Positions 36,412 through 45,152 of a stretch of DNA of 64,000 bases are shown piece by piece. This stretch comes from Bacillus sp. NTK074B. GTDB lineage: Bacteria; Bacillota; Bacilli; Bacillales; Bacillaceae_B. The notes under the pieces were generated by a model, which worked only from the letters and a program-made list of their open reading frames with translations, ran no database searches and had not been told where the DNA came from. The stretch's first letter is position 1. Each line of letters begins with the position of its first letter. A program made the translations under genes and the position numbers. Location: contig NZ_JAFKOH010000004.1 in the NCBI RefSeq assembly GCF_017303375.1, positions 1-64,000 of the forward strand, in the 5' to 3' direction.

Positions 36412-36501
36412 AGCCCTTTTTGAATCGTATCATATGGAAAATAAGTGGTAAGATAAGCGTAAGAACTAATTTTGCCTATATGGTAGATGGGAGAGTTGCA
36501 A

Positions 36502-37275
36502 GTGGATTCGATTTGGTTGGAATATGGATGGACATTATTAGTCCTCATCGGCCTGGAGGGCTTGTTATCGGCTGACAATGCCCTTGTCCTTGCCGTGATT
36601 GCAAAACATTTATCAGAGGATGAAAAGAAGAAAGCCATAAAGTATGGAATCTTCCTGGCATTCGCCTTCAGATTTGTGGCCCTTTTTGCCATTTCGTTCA
36701 TCGCAAATGTCTGGCAGATCCAGGCGATCGGTGCAGCTTACCTGCTGTATCTCGGTCTCAAACATGTCATCAAAGCGAAGTTCGGAAAAGAAAATAAGAA
36801 TAATCAGGAAGAAACGGAAGAAGAAGCAGCGGGTAAAGGATTCTGGCCGACGGTTGGGAAAATCGCCCTGGCAGACCTTGCCTTTGCCATCGATTCCATC
36901 CTCGCCGCTGTCGCCCTTGCCCTCGGTCTGCCCGACTCTCCACTGGGGGATTTCGGAGGTATGGACGGTGGACAATTCATCGTGGTCGTTCTTGGCGGAA
37001 TTGCAGGACTGATCCTGATTAAATATGCGGCAACCTGGTTCGTCCAGCTGCTCGAAAAGCGACCTGCACTGGAAACGACGGCTTATGCCATTGTTGCCTG
37101 GGTCGGAGTGAAACTTGCCGTCATCACTCTTGCCCATGAGGATATCGGAGTTCTTGATCATGATTTCCCACACAGTACCGTATGGACCCTGATTTTCTAC
37201 GGTGTTCTTGTCGGGATCGCCCTGTTGGGTTGGTTTGCTCCTGGTAATAAAGGATCCAAGCAAAGTTCGGTTTAA
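36502..37275 (+). CDS. TerC family membrane protein
   Basis: The product has 257 residues and about eight helices. The diagnostic acidic helices EGLLSADNALVLAV and KIALADLAFAIDSILAAV are present. TerC proteins in Bacillus (MeeF/MeeY) load manganese onto secreted enzymes. I chose GTG at 36502, six bases after GGGAGAG; ATG at 36487 would overlap that site. It is monocistronic with a terminator. I see no yybP-ykoY manganese riboswitch in the short leader. Confidence 0.85.
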   Translation: MDSIWLEYGWTLLVLIGLEGLLSADNALVLAVIAKHLSEDEKKKAIKYGIFLAFAFRFVALFAISFIANVWQIQAIGAAYLLYLGLKHVIKAKFGKENKNNQEETEEEAAGKGFWPTVGKIALADLAFAIDSILAAVALALGLPDSPLGDFGGMDGGQFIVVVLGGIAGLILIKYAATWFVQLLEKRPALETTAYAIVAWVGVKLAVITLAHEDIGVLDHDFPHSTVWTLIFYGVLVGIALLGWFAPGNKGSKQSSV

Positions 37276-37315
37276 AAGAAAACGTCCTGTGAACAAATCA
37301 CAGGACGCTTCTTTA
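37275..37315. terminator. Bidirectional terminator
   Basis: CGTCCTGTGA pairs with TCACAGGACG around ACAAA, between converging genes. Confidence 0.85.
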
Positions 37316-37320
37316 TGTCT

Positions 37321-38442
37321 TTATACTCCCGGGAACCAGCCCGGGGCGTTCATGATCGCATTCCATAACGGATCCGGGACGACCAATTCTTCCTGATTCC
37401 CTTTGTCAAGCTCCGTCACGATTTCATCTTCTCTTCCTTCTTTGATCTTCTTGAGCCAATCAGGATCGATGATCAGTTCGCGGCCGAGGGCGAGTAAAGG
37501 AACGCCTGACCCGAATGCTTGAACGGCATCATCCGCAGAATAAATTGAACCTACCCCGATGAGAGGTGTACGGTCACCGATGGTTTCCAGCAGATAGTCG
37601 ATCCTCGCTTTCTCCAGGTCATCCACGCCTTTTCTTGGCTTCGAGAAGAAGTCGAACAAGGAGACATGAAGATAATCTAAGTCTTTATCTGCAAGGGCAT
37701 CCACGAGAGTCAGGGTCTCCCCCATCGTGAATCCATCCTCTTCAGGTTCTTCTGGTGAGAAACGATATCCAACGAGGAAAGATGGATCGGCATGCTCGGC
37801 GACCACGCTCTTCACCTTATCCACGATGGCAAGGGGGAAGGTCATACGGTTCTCAAGATTGCCGCCGAAACGGTCTTCTCTCTGATTCGTCATCGGTGAA
37901 AAGAATTGATGGATCAGATATCCATTCGCTCCATGAATCTCCACGCCGTCATAACCCGCTTCAATCGCACGGCGGGTCGTCTCACCGAACGCACCTATGA
38001 TATTCTCGATCTCTTCTTCTGTTAAGGCTCTGGCTTTCTTCTCGTCATTTTCACCCATTACATCACTTGCGCTCACAACGTCTCCGTCTGGAACAAGATC
38101 AGGTGGGCATTGAACTCCTCCGTGGAAAATCTGGAGGACGGCTTTTGCACCCTGATCCTTGATTCCCTTTGCCAAACGTTCAAGGCTCGGGATCATTTCA
38201 TCCGTATCTCCGCCAAACTCACCCGGGAATCCTTTTCCGTCAGGCGTGACATAGGTGCAGGCGGTGATTACCATGCTCACATCTTTTGAACGCCTCTCAT
38301 AGTAGGCAACTTCTGCATCCGTGACATTGCCTTTCTCATCCGATGAAAAATTCGTCATCGGTGCCATGATGATGCGGTTTTTTAACTCGACTCCGTTTTT
38401 AAATGTATATGGTGTTAATAACTCTTTATATTTATTGTTCAT
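37321..38442 (-). CDS. NADH:flavin oxidoreductase (old yellow enzyme family)
   Basis: The product has 373 residues forming one TIM barrel. NRIIMAPMTNFSSDEKGN, QIFHGGVQC, the active-site HGANGYLIHQF and the FMN end LIGVGSIYSADDA...LALGRELI are typical. It reduces activated double bonds or similar electrophiles with NAD(P)H and FMN. AAGGAGG precedes the ATG. Upstream, TGTTCAAA (38462-38469) is inverted at 38495-38502 and could be an operator. Monocistronic. Confidence 0.9.
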   Translation of the reverse strand: MNNKYKELLTPYTFKNGVELKNRIIMAPMTNFSSDEKGNVTDAEVAYYERRSKDVSMVITACTYVTPDGKGFPGEFGGDTDEMIPSLERLAKGIKDQGAKAVLQIFHGGVQCPPDLVPDGDVVSASDVMGENDEKKARALTEEEIENIIGAFGETTRRAIEAGYDGVEIHGANGYLIHQFFSPMTNQREDRFGGNLENRMTFPLAIVDKVKSVVAEHADPSFLVGYRFSPEEPEEDGFTMGETLTLVDALADKDLDYLHVSLFDFFSKPRKGVDDLEKARIDYLLETIGDRTPLIGVGSIYSADDAVQAFGSGVPLLALGRELIIDPDWLKKIKEGREDEIVTELDKGNQEELVVPDPLWNAIMNAPGWFPGV

Positions 38443-38825
38443 GATTTTGCCTCCTTGTAGTTGTTCAAAGGAAATCTTAATAGATGTTTAGCTATTTGAA
38501 CAGACATCTGCTTGGAGGATGTGTCCGCAAAATCTAAAATGGGCCTCCCTCGATTTTCGAGGGAGCCCCAGTTTGCATCCATTAATAATTTCAATTCGAC
38601 CACCGATCTTTATTCTTATACCAATTTCCATTCGTTCGTTAAACAGGTAACTAAAGAGAGTAGCAAAAGAAGAAACCAACATTCCCACAAAGATGTTCAG
38701 TAATACGTTTAACCTTTTCTGCTGTTCTGGAATTTGGGTTGTTTCTTATATAATTGATATACTGTATGCATATACATTTTCAAGTTTATAAAAAATGGTA
38801 TATACAAAGATTAAAGAAGGTGAAC
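38443..38825. other. Intergenic region between divergent OYE and antiporter genes
   Basis: It contains the TGTTCAAA/TTTGAACA inverted repeat (38462-38502) and a 9-bp hairpin (CTCCCTCGA, 38544-38552, with its inverse 38556-38564) without a T run. Base composition turns AT-rich from about 38580 into the antiporter gene. No other gene is supported. Confidence 0.5.
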
Positions 38826-40616
38826 GTGATCGAACAGGAATTTGCTCTTTTTAGTATTGTAATAGTCATTGCACTCGGTATTTTCTCACAGTGGCTGGCG
38901 TGGCGAATTCAGTGGCCGTCCATTGTCATTATGTCGATAGCGGGACTACTGATTGGTCCTATTTCAAGAGTTATTAACCCACAAGCAGCACTTGGAAGTT
39001 TCTATAGTCCCATCATCTCTCTTGCTGTTGCAATGATTTTATTTGAGGGTAGTACAAGCCTGGATATCCGTGAACTAAAAGGAATTTCAAAATCGGTTTT
39101 TCGAATCGTAACGGTTGGTGCTTTTATAGCTTGGATTGGTGGTTCATTGGCCGCTCATTTCATTGCAGGACTCAGTCTCGAAATTTCTTTTATCATCGGC
39201 GGACTTTTTGTTGTAACAGGACCTACCGTTATTATTCCTATGTTACGACAAGCGAAATTAAAGCCACGAGTCTCTTCGGTGTTGAAATGGGAAGGAATTA
39301 TCGTGGACCCCGTCGGTCCATTGCTTGCGTTATTTGCTTATGAGATTATACAAATTACTTCTCAGGATTCCTTCCATTTTACTGATTTTATTCCTTTCTT
39401 TGTCGACTCGCTTTTAGCCATTATCATTGGATACGTCATTGGAATATTAGTCAGTGTTCTTGTGGGCAAAGGATTGATTCCAGAATATCTTAAATCACCT
39501 ATTGTCCTTTGTTTTGTGTTAATCTGTTTTATGATCGGTGAAGTCATAATGCATGAAACGGGGATGCTTGCTGTAACCGTAATGGGGCTTTCGTTAGCAC
39601 GCACCAAAAAATATGTCCACTCCATTGGTAGTATCGGTCATTTTATGGAGAATATTTCAGTTATGCTAACTTCAACTGTTTTTATTTTGCTTACAGCTTC
39701 TTTAACGAGAGAGACCGTTTTCGAGATTTTCACTTGGCCCATTATCAGCTTTGTACTAGTCATGCTATTGTTTATCCGTCCATTATCCATTGGAATTTCA
39801 ACCATTGGAACCGAGCTTACGTTACAAGAAAAAGCACTTGTCGGATGGATTGCCCCAAGAGGAATTGTTGCCTTAACGGTTTCTGGATATTTTGCGGAGC
39901 TATTAATTGCAGATGGTTATCAACATGCTACTATTTTAACATCTCTTACTTTAGCGTTAGTATTTATTACAGTTTGTGCTCATGGTTTTTCAATAGGACC
40001 ACTGGCACGAAAAATGGGATTAGCCAATGCCAACTCTTCGGGTGTATTAATAGTCGGAGCCAGTAGCTTTTGCATTGCCTTTGCCAATCATCTGAAACAA
40101 ATGGGGACATCAGTCCTACTAACAGATACATCCGAAGATCGTTTAAACCAAGCAAAGAAATTAGGAATCGCTACATACCATGGTGAAATCCTCTCTGAGC
40201 AAAGCGACTTCGATATCGACACTACTCCTTATCAAACGATTTTAGCGATGACGGGTGACGCTGCTTATAATGCACTTGTATGTCAATCCTATATCCCTAA
40301 ATTCGGCTATAATAATACATTTACATTACCTATCGAAAAAAGTGTACTGGAAAATAGAGAATTTCCGCCTTTTGTGAAAAACCATTTGCTATTTCAAGAA
40401 GACGCAACGTTTCCAAAATTAAATAAAAAAGTGAATATTGGACATACCATTCAAACCATTGAAATTCAAAAGAAGGAAACCTTCCCCCATAAAGAACAAT
40501 CATTTAAAGGAACACCACTATGTATCAAAAACAAAAATGGGAACATCTTTTTTATCACACTAAAAGGAAAACTCAATCTTGAAGAGGGGGATCAGCTTGT
40601 GGTGTTGGTGGATTAA
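38826..40616 (+). CDS. Monovalent cation:proton antiporter (CPA1/CPA2 type) with C-terminal nucleotide-binding domain
   Basis: The product has 596 residues. About 12 helices reach residue 400; VVTGPTVIIPML and GIIVDPVGPLLALFAYE are the ion-site helices (TGPT and DP motifs) of Na+/H+ exchangers. The tail has a TrkA-N-like part (GVLIVGASSFCIAFANHLKQM) and probably a TrkA-C part. GTG at 38826 follows AAGAAGG by five bases; the longer frame from 38754 lacks a site. By eye the gene is clearly more AT-rich than its neighbours, which suggests transfer. It ends in a perfect palindrome. Confidence 0.85.
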   Translation: MIEQEFALFSIVIVIALGIFSQWLAWRIQWPSIVIMSIAGLLIGPISRVINPQAALGSFYSPIISLAVAMILFEGSTSLDIRELKGISKSVFRIVTVGAFIAWIGGSLAAHFIAGLSLEISFIIGGLFVVTGPTVIIPMLRQAKLKPRVSSVLKWEGIIVDPVGPLLALFAYEIIQITSQDSFHFTDFIPFFVDSLLAIIIGYVIGILVSVLVGKGLIPEYLKSPIVLCFVLICFMIGEVIMHETGMLAVTVMGLSLARTKKYVHSIGSIGHFMENISVMLTSTVFILLTASLTRETVFEIFTWPIISFVLVMLLFIRPLSIGISTIGTELTLQEKALVGWIAPRGIVALTVSGYFAELLIADGYQHATILTSLTLALVFITVCAHGFSIGPLARKMGLANANSSGVLIVGASSFCIAFANHLKQMGTSVLLTDTSEDRLNQAKKLGIATYHGEILSEQSDFDIDTTPYQTILAMTGDAAYNALVCQSYIPKFGYNNTFTLPIEKSVLENREFPPFVKNHLLFQEDATFPKLNKKVNIGHTIQTIEIQKKETFPHKEQSFKGTPLCIKNKNGNIFFITLKGKLNLEEGDQLVVLVD

Positions 40617-40627
40617 TCCACCAACAC
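40602..40627 (+). terminator. Palindromic terminator of the antiporter gene
   Basis: A 26-base perfect palindrome (arm GTGTTGGTGGATT) overlaps the stop codon; the following sequence is only mildly T-rich. Confidence 0.6.
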
Positions 40628-40900
40628 TCTCTTAATGATTGCAGAATTTGTTGAAATGACTGTAAATCTATCCAACTAAATCATAGATTTCGATGGAGCT
40701 CCCTTCAACATGAATTGAAACCATATTTCCTCAATTAAAAATGCCTCGACAAATAAAATCACAGCTTATAATGTTTTCAAATTGTATGACAATAGACATG
40801 GCTTCCCTTTTAAAATTAAAGCTATGGTAAACCAGGCTATTGATTCGAGCTCCAGGTGCTATGCTTTTCGCAGGCTCATCCATGGGTCTCCTCGGGGGTC
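40628..40900. other. AT-rich intergenic region, no gene seen
   Basis: Between the antiporter palindrome and the rlmD terminator I find no supported gene. A plus-strand frame from about 40840 is mostly antisense to rlmD and has no ribosome-binding site. Confidence 0.4.
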
Positions 40901-40932
40901 AAAAAAATCCCCCGAACCAAAAGTCCGAGGGA
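40901..40932 (-). terminator. Terminator of the rlmD/alkA unit
   Basis: On the minus strand TCCCTCGGA (40932-40924) pairs with TTCGGGGGA (40916-40908), with G-T pairs, followed by T7. Confidence 0.75.
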
Positions 40933-40986
40933 ACATTAAACATACTTCAGTATTCATCAAAATCCACTAAACCCATTGAAACCCCG

Positions 40987-42387
40987 CTATTTCAACTCCA
41001 TCAACGCCACGCACTCGACATGTGCCGTCTGCGGGAACATATCCACCGGCTGCAAGTACTTTACACGATACTGCTTCTTCAGATAATCAATGTCTTTCGC
41101 AAGCGTCGACGGGTTGCACGATACATATACGAATGTCTTAGGTTTCACTTCTTTCAACGTATCGAGAAGCTTGTGGTCGCACCCCGTCCTCGGTGGATCG
41201 ACCACGACGACGTCCGGACGCCAGCCTTCGTTTTTCCATTTTGGCATGAGAGTCTCGGCACCCCCGACGAAGTATTCGGCATGACTCACACCGAATTTCT
41301 CCGCATTTTTTTTCGCATCATTGATTCCTTCTTTGATGACGTCCATTCCGCGGATTTCTTTCGCTCCGTCTGCAAGCCATAACCCGATGGTACCGACACC
41401 ACAGTAGGCATCGACGACTTTTTCTTCACCTGTAAGGGCAGCTGCTTTTTTCGCTTCATTGTAGAGCTTACTCGTCTGGATCGGGTTCAGCTGGAAGAAG
41501 GCACGGGCGGATAGCTCGTACGTGAATTCGTCCAGACGTTCTTCAATGCTTTCTTTACCTGACAGGTGGACCGTTTCGTCCCCAAATACAAGGGCCGTTT
41601 TCTTCGGATTGATGTTTTGAGCAATGGAAACGACTTCGGGAAGACGTTTCTGGATCTCATTGATCAGCAATTCCTTGCGTGGGATTTTCTTTTCAGAGGT
41701 GACGAGTACCACCTGTACTTCCCCCGTTTCGAATCCGACACGTGTTACAATCGTTTTCAGGATCGGCTTCTTCTTTTTATCATCGAAGACCGGGATGTTG
41801 AAATCGTTGATGATGCGCTTAATCTCCGTTGTCACTTTGTTTGTGAGCGGGTGCTGGACGATACACTCATCAATGTCGATAAGTTTGTTGGAATTCATGC
41901 TGTATAAACCTGCGATGGCTTTACCGTTTTGCGTTCCCACCTGGAACTGGCTTTTGTTCCGGTAATGCCATGGGTTGTCCATGCCAATTGTCGGTCGGAT
42001 ATCCAAGTCTTCTAGATTGAGCTTCGTGTGGCGCTCAAGGGATTGAAGAAGGATGTCACGTTTCGCGTCAAGCTGTCCTTCATAGGATAGATGCTGAAGT
42101 TGGCAGCCTCCGCATTGTTCATAGACAGGACATGGCGCTTTCACGCGCTCTGGTGACTTCTTCCGGATCTTTTTGATACGGGCTTCGGTGAATTTCGGAT
42201 GGACTTTGGTCACTTCGACGACCACTTCTTCCCCTGTGAGGGCTCCCGGTACGAAAACGATTTTTCGCTTAAAGAACCCGACTCCTTCCCCGTTGATGCC
42301 GATTTTCTTTATGGTCAGAGGAAACTGCTGTTTCAGCTCGATTTTCACTTCATTGTGTTGTGTTTTTTTTACGTATTGCTTTTTCAT
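40987..42387 (-). CDS. rlmD: 23S rRNA (uracil-5-)-methyltransferase, TrmA/RlmD family
   Basis: The product has 466 residues. A TRAM domain (about 20-80, [21 protein letters not shown]) is followed by iron-sulfur cysteines [14 protein letters not shown], the SAM motif [16 protein letters not shown], the motif DPPRTGCD and the catalytic [12 protein letters not shown]. It methylates uridine in 23S rRNA (RlmD or dual RlmCD activity). Neighbouring the glycosylase gene it matches B. subtilis yfjO-yfjP, so it may be the YfjO paralogue and not YefA/RlmCD. Probable two-gene unit, 15-bp gap. Confidence 0.88.
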   Translation of the reverse strand: MKKQYVKKTQHNEVKIELKQQFPLTIKKIGINGEGVGFFKRKIVFVPGALTGEEVVVEVTKVHPKFTEARIKKIRKKSPERVKAPCPVYEQCGGCQLQHLSYEGQLDAKRDILLQSLERHTKLNLEDLDIRPTIGMDNPWHYRNKSQFQVGTQNGKAIAGLYSMNSNKLIDIDECIVQHPLTNKVTTEIKRIINDFNIPVFDDKKKKPILKTIVTRVGFETGEVQVVLVTSEKKIPRKELLINEIQKRLPEVVSIAQNINPKKTALVFGDETVHLSGKESIEERLDEFTYELSARAFFQLNPIQTSKLYNEAKKAAALTGEEKVVDAYCGVGTIGLWLADGAKEIRGMDVIKEGINDAKKNAEKFGVSHAEYFVGGAETLMPKWKNEGWRPDVVVVDPPRTGCDHKLLDTLKEVKPKTFVYVSCNPSTLAKDIDYLKKQYRVKYLQPVDMFPQTAHVECVALMELK

Positions 42388-42402
42388 TGATTCACGTCCG
42401 TT

Positions 42403-43272
42403 CTATTCGATACTTCTCCATAAATACAGGGATGCATAGCTTAAATAAGGATGCCAGGATGCGCTGAATTCGTCCAGCTCGTCCATGGTCGGTTTCTCTT
42501 CCATCTGAAATAATTTCTTGATGGCGTTCTGGATGCCGATGTCCGCTTTCGGGAATAGGTTTGGGCGGCCGAGTCCGAATAACAGAAAGCTTTGGGCCGT
42601 CCATGGTCCGATCCCGCGGATTTTTGTGAGTTCTTTGATGACTTCTTCATCCGTTTGCTTGGCGATCTTAGCTAAATCGAGTTCTCCACTCGACACCTTT
42701 TCCCCGACTCCTATCACATACTCCGCTTTTCGCTGACTGAACTGCAGTTCCCGCAGTTCCTCCACAGTGAGGGCTGATAGATCCTCCGGAGATGGGTAGA
42801 ACCAGACTCCGTCCTTTTCCCAGCCATAGGTCGTGACAAAACGATGGGTCAGAGTAAAAGCGAACTTCAGGTTCAGCTGCTGATGGATGATGCTTTTGAT
42901 GATGGTGGCAAAGGGATCGAACTCCAGAACCAGCGGTGTTCCCACATGCTCCTCAAAAATCGGCTTCAGGTCGGTTTCAAGAAAATGCGTGTGCATATCG
43001 TGGAGACCGGTTTGCCATTGGAATATGTCAGAAATACGCTTATGCTTCTCATTCAGATTCTCTTCGTTTTCAAAAGTGATGCTGAACTCAGGCTCATCCG
43101 TCGTACCTGTTGCCTGTACCCCGATGACCTCACCCTTCCCACTTGGAAGATAATACGGCACCTTCACACTTCTGTCAGCCTGGTCCACAGCATTCAACGG
43201 ATCCAGCGCCAACCGCTCCAGAACCCGGTCAAAATCATACGGACCCTCAATCTTAACATTCCTAACTGCCAT
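42403..43272 (-). CDS. DNA-3-methyladenine glycosylase (AlkA/YfjP-type)
   Basis: The product has 289 residues. An N-terminal AlkA-like part is followed by the helix-hairpin-helix KIRGIGPWTAQSFLLFGLG and catalytic Asp in FPKADIGIQNA (near residue 250). It excises alkylated purines. The start at 43272 follows GGGGGTTGAGG; the ATG at 43293 is too close to it. It lies directly upstream of rlmD in the same orientation and probably shares its transcript. Confidence 0.88.
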   Translation of the reverse strand: MAVRNVKIEGPYDFDRVLERLALDPLNAVDQADRSVKVPYYLPSGKGEVIGVQATGTTDEPEFSITFENEENLNEKHKRISDIFQWQTGLHDMHTHFLETDLKPIFEEHVGTPLVLEFDPFATIIKSIIHQQLNLKFAFTLTHRFVTTYGWEKDGVWFYPSPEDLSALTVEELRELQFSQRKAEYVIGVGEKVSSGELDLAKIAKQTDEEVIKELTKIRGIGPWTAQSFLLFGLGRPNLFPKADIGIQNAIKKLFQMEEKPTMDELDEFSASWHPYLSYASLYLWRSIE

Positions 43273-43333
43273 TAACCTCAACCCCCCGCACAAAACTTGT
43301 ATGTGTATTATAGCACATACTCCTTTAACAGAA

Positions 43334-43437
43334 GAGGGACGGACCTTTAAAAGATCCCCCCCTCATTTGAAACGAATATATTTTAGGGACGGACCTCGAT
43401 TCCTAGGACCAAGTCCTAGGAATGCAGGTCCGTCCCT
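43334..43437. repeat. GGGACGGACC repeat: single copy plus a paired hairpin 3' of pdaA
   Basis: A single copy sits at 43336-43345. A paired copy (43386-43395 and 43427-43436) forms a near-perfect palindrome from 43385 to 43437: outer arms AGGGACGGACCT and inner arms ATTCCTAGGAC, with small mismatched joints. It abuts the pdaA stop and can act as its terminator. Confidence 0.85.
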
Positions 43438-43438
43438 C

Positions 43439-44212
43439 TTATTTCATCATTGGATGCTCGTCGAGGCTTTTGAATATGTAGCCCCGTTTTTTAAGGTCCT
43501 GTATGGCTTTCTCCAGTGCGTCCGCGTTGTCTTTTGAGACGGAGTGCAAGAGGATGATGGCACCGGGATGGGCCTGGGCCATGATATTGTCATAGGAGTA
43601 CTGCCATCCTTTTTGCTGATCGGTCTTCCAGTCGATGAACGCGAGTGACCAGAAGACGTGTGTGTAGCCTTCTTCTTTGGCAATCTGGAGCGTGCGTTCA
43701 GAGAATACGCCTCTTGGCGGACGCAGATACTTCATTTCTTTCTGTCCAGTCAATTCTTTCGTTTTCACTTTCACTTTTTCAAGCTCTTCCCGGATCTTCT
43801 GATCAGAGCTTGCCGTGAAGTCCGGGTGATGCCAGGAATGGTTTCCGATGATATGTCCTTCTTTCACCATCCGCTTGACGAGGTCCTCGGCACTCAGCAG
43901 ATAATGCCCGGTCACGAAGAACGTGGCTGGTACTTTTTCCTGTTTCAGGACATTGAGGATCTTTCCCGTATAGCCATTTTCATACCCGTTGTCGAATGTG
44001 ACATAAAGTACTTTTTTATCCGGTGAGCCTTTATAAAAGGCATCGTACTTCTCAAGGAGCTGGTCATATGCTGCTCCCGCTTCCGGCTGTTCTTCATTTT
44101 GACTCTTTTTGAATCCCCAGCCGATCGGATTATTGGATACTGCATAAGCCTCGGCCGGTATGAGCAATACTAAGATTGCCGCTATTATGAACACTTTTAG
44201 TGATTTTCGCAA
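43439..44212 (-). CDS. pdaA: Polysaccharide deacetylase, muramic delta-lactam type
   Basis: The product has 257 residues (263 from an alternative GTG at 44230). A signal peptide ends near AEAYA. The NodB domain shows TFDNGYENGYT, HSWHHPD, RPPRGVFSE and HPGAIILLHSVS. The TFDNGYENGYT variant is the mark of PdaA, which deacetylates muramic acid to make muramic delta-lactam of spore cortex. So the organism is probably a spore former. The TTG at 44212, six bases after GAAGGG, is the better start. Confidence 0.9.
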   Translation of the reverse strand: MRKSLKVFIIAAILVLLIPAEAYAVSNNPIGWGFKKSQNEEQPEAGAAYDQLLEKYDAFYKGSPDKKVLYVTFDNGYENGYTGKILNVLKQEKVPATFFVTGHYLLSAEDLVKRMVKEGHIIGNHSWHHPDFTASSDQKIREELEKVKVKTKELTGQKEMKYLRPPRGVFSERTLQIAKEEGYTHVFWSLAFIDWKTDQQKGWQYSYDNIMAQAHPGAIILLHSVSKDNADALEKAIQDLKKRGYIFKSLDEHPMMK

Positions 44213-44395
44213 GTTGAACCCTTCTTTCACTTCCGTTTCCTATAGTTTTTGAGAAGTCGAAGGATTCATGTGTACTAATAGTATCCATAAATGGGATGGC
44301 GTATGAAAATTCTGTTCATGAATGATGGTTTTCTCGCCGGTTGAGGCAGTTTAATCGTTTGTCCCTGTACTTTTAGTGTTTGTGGCGGCAATATT

Positions 44396-44446
44396 AACGG
44401 TCGTTGCGGCACTTTCTCTTTCTTCCACCATTGAAGGTCCGTCCCT
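44396..44446. repeat. Intergenic repeats: AACGGTCG and GGTCCGTCCC copies
   Basis: AACGGTCG (44396-44403) is the inverse of the CGACCGTT repeat core, and GGTCCGTCCC (44436-44445) is a copy of the GGGACGGACC family just past the stop of the lipoprotein gene. Confidence 0.6.
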
Positions 44447-45019
44447 CTATTCAAAAAACGTTTGATATTTCGTGGCCATTTCGGTCAGTTTGCCTTCATG
44501 TTCGTCGATGAAGGTGGAGACAGCTTTTTTGTCCCAGATGTTTTCCCCCTTTGGAAAGTCGCTGAATTGTTTGGACATACCTGCGACCATTTTGTCCCTG
44601 GACACGGATACCATGGATTCGTCCACGGTGAAGTGATATTCTTTTGCATTGGGAACGAGAAGGGTCAGATAAATTGCGTTGTAGTAGAAATTTTTCCGAT
44701 TGACGTTGGTGCCATCGAACCAGTACTCATTCACATCGCTTTCAGATAGCTTCCCTTCTTTCTCATAGCCGTATGTTACCTTCACCATTTCACCGGAAAG
44801 GTCGATCTCCTTGATTGTCTCGCCACCGGGAAGCTCTTGCAGAATGGCCTGTACTTTGGAGTTATCTCCTACATAGGTTCCGCTATTTTCTTTTAAAATA
44901 TCCAGTTTTACATCGTCAATGGAAGTGATATCCGCATCTTTTTCAGGATTCGCGGCACACCCGGTCAATAAGATCATCAAGGTTAGAATCAACATGCCAA
45001 ATAGTTTATTGAATATCAT
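44447..45019 (-). CDS. DUF4825-like lipoprotein
   Basis: The product has 190 residues. Lipobox MILLTGC ends a short signal peptide at about residue 20. The body contains SGTYVGDNSKVQAILQELPGG, the opening of the DUF4825 domain as I recall it. GGAGG before the ATG at 45019 sets the start; the frame open to 45232 has no support. Monocistronic. Function unknown. Confidence 0.75.
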   Translation of the reverse strand: MIFNKLFGMLILTLMILLTGCAANPEKDADITSIDDVKLDILKENSGTYVGDNSKVQAILQELPGGETIKEIDLSGEMVKVTYGYEKEGKLSESDVNEYWFDGTNVNRKNFYYNAIYLTLLVPNAKEYHFTVDESMVSVSRDKMVAGMSKQFSDFPKGENIWDKKAVSTFIDEHEGKLTEMATKYQTFFE

Positions 45020-45112
45020 ACTAATCCTCCAGCTCTTCTGTTTGTATGTTATACGGATGAACGTCCTTTCAAGTTTCATTTCTCCACCTATATTAACATA
45101 ATCACCCATAAG

Positions 45113-45143
45113 AAAAACCACCCCGCAGCCTGTACGAGGTGGT
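45113..45143 (-). terminator. Terminator of the fumarase gene
   Basis: ACCACCCCG and CGAGGTGGT arms, one mismatch; the plus-strand A5 run gives the T run. Confidence 0.75.
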
Positions 45144-45152
45144 ACTTTCAAC

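Noticed and set aside
36427..36501. Manganese (yybP-ykoY) riboswitch before the TerC gene
   Set aside because: The leader is too short and lacks the conserved loops.
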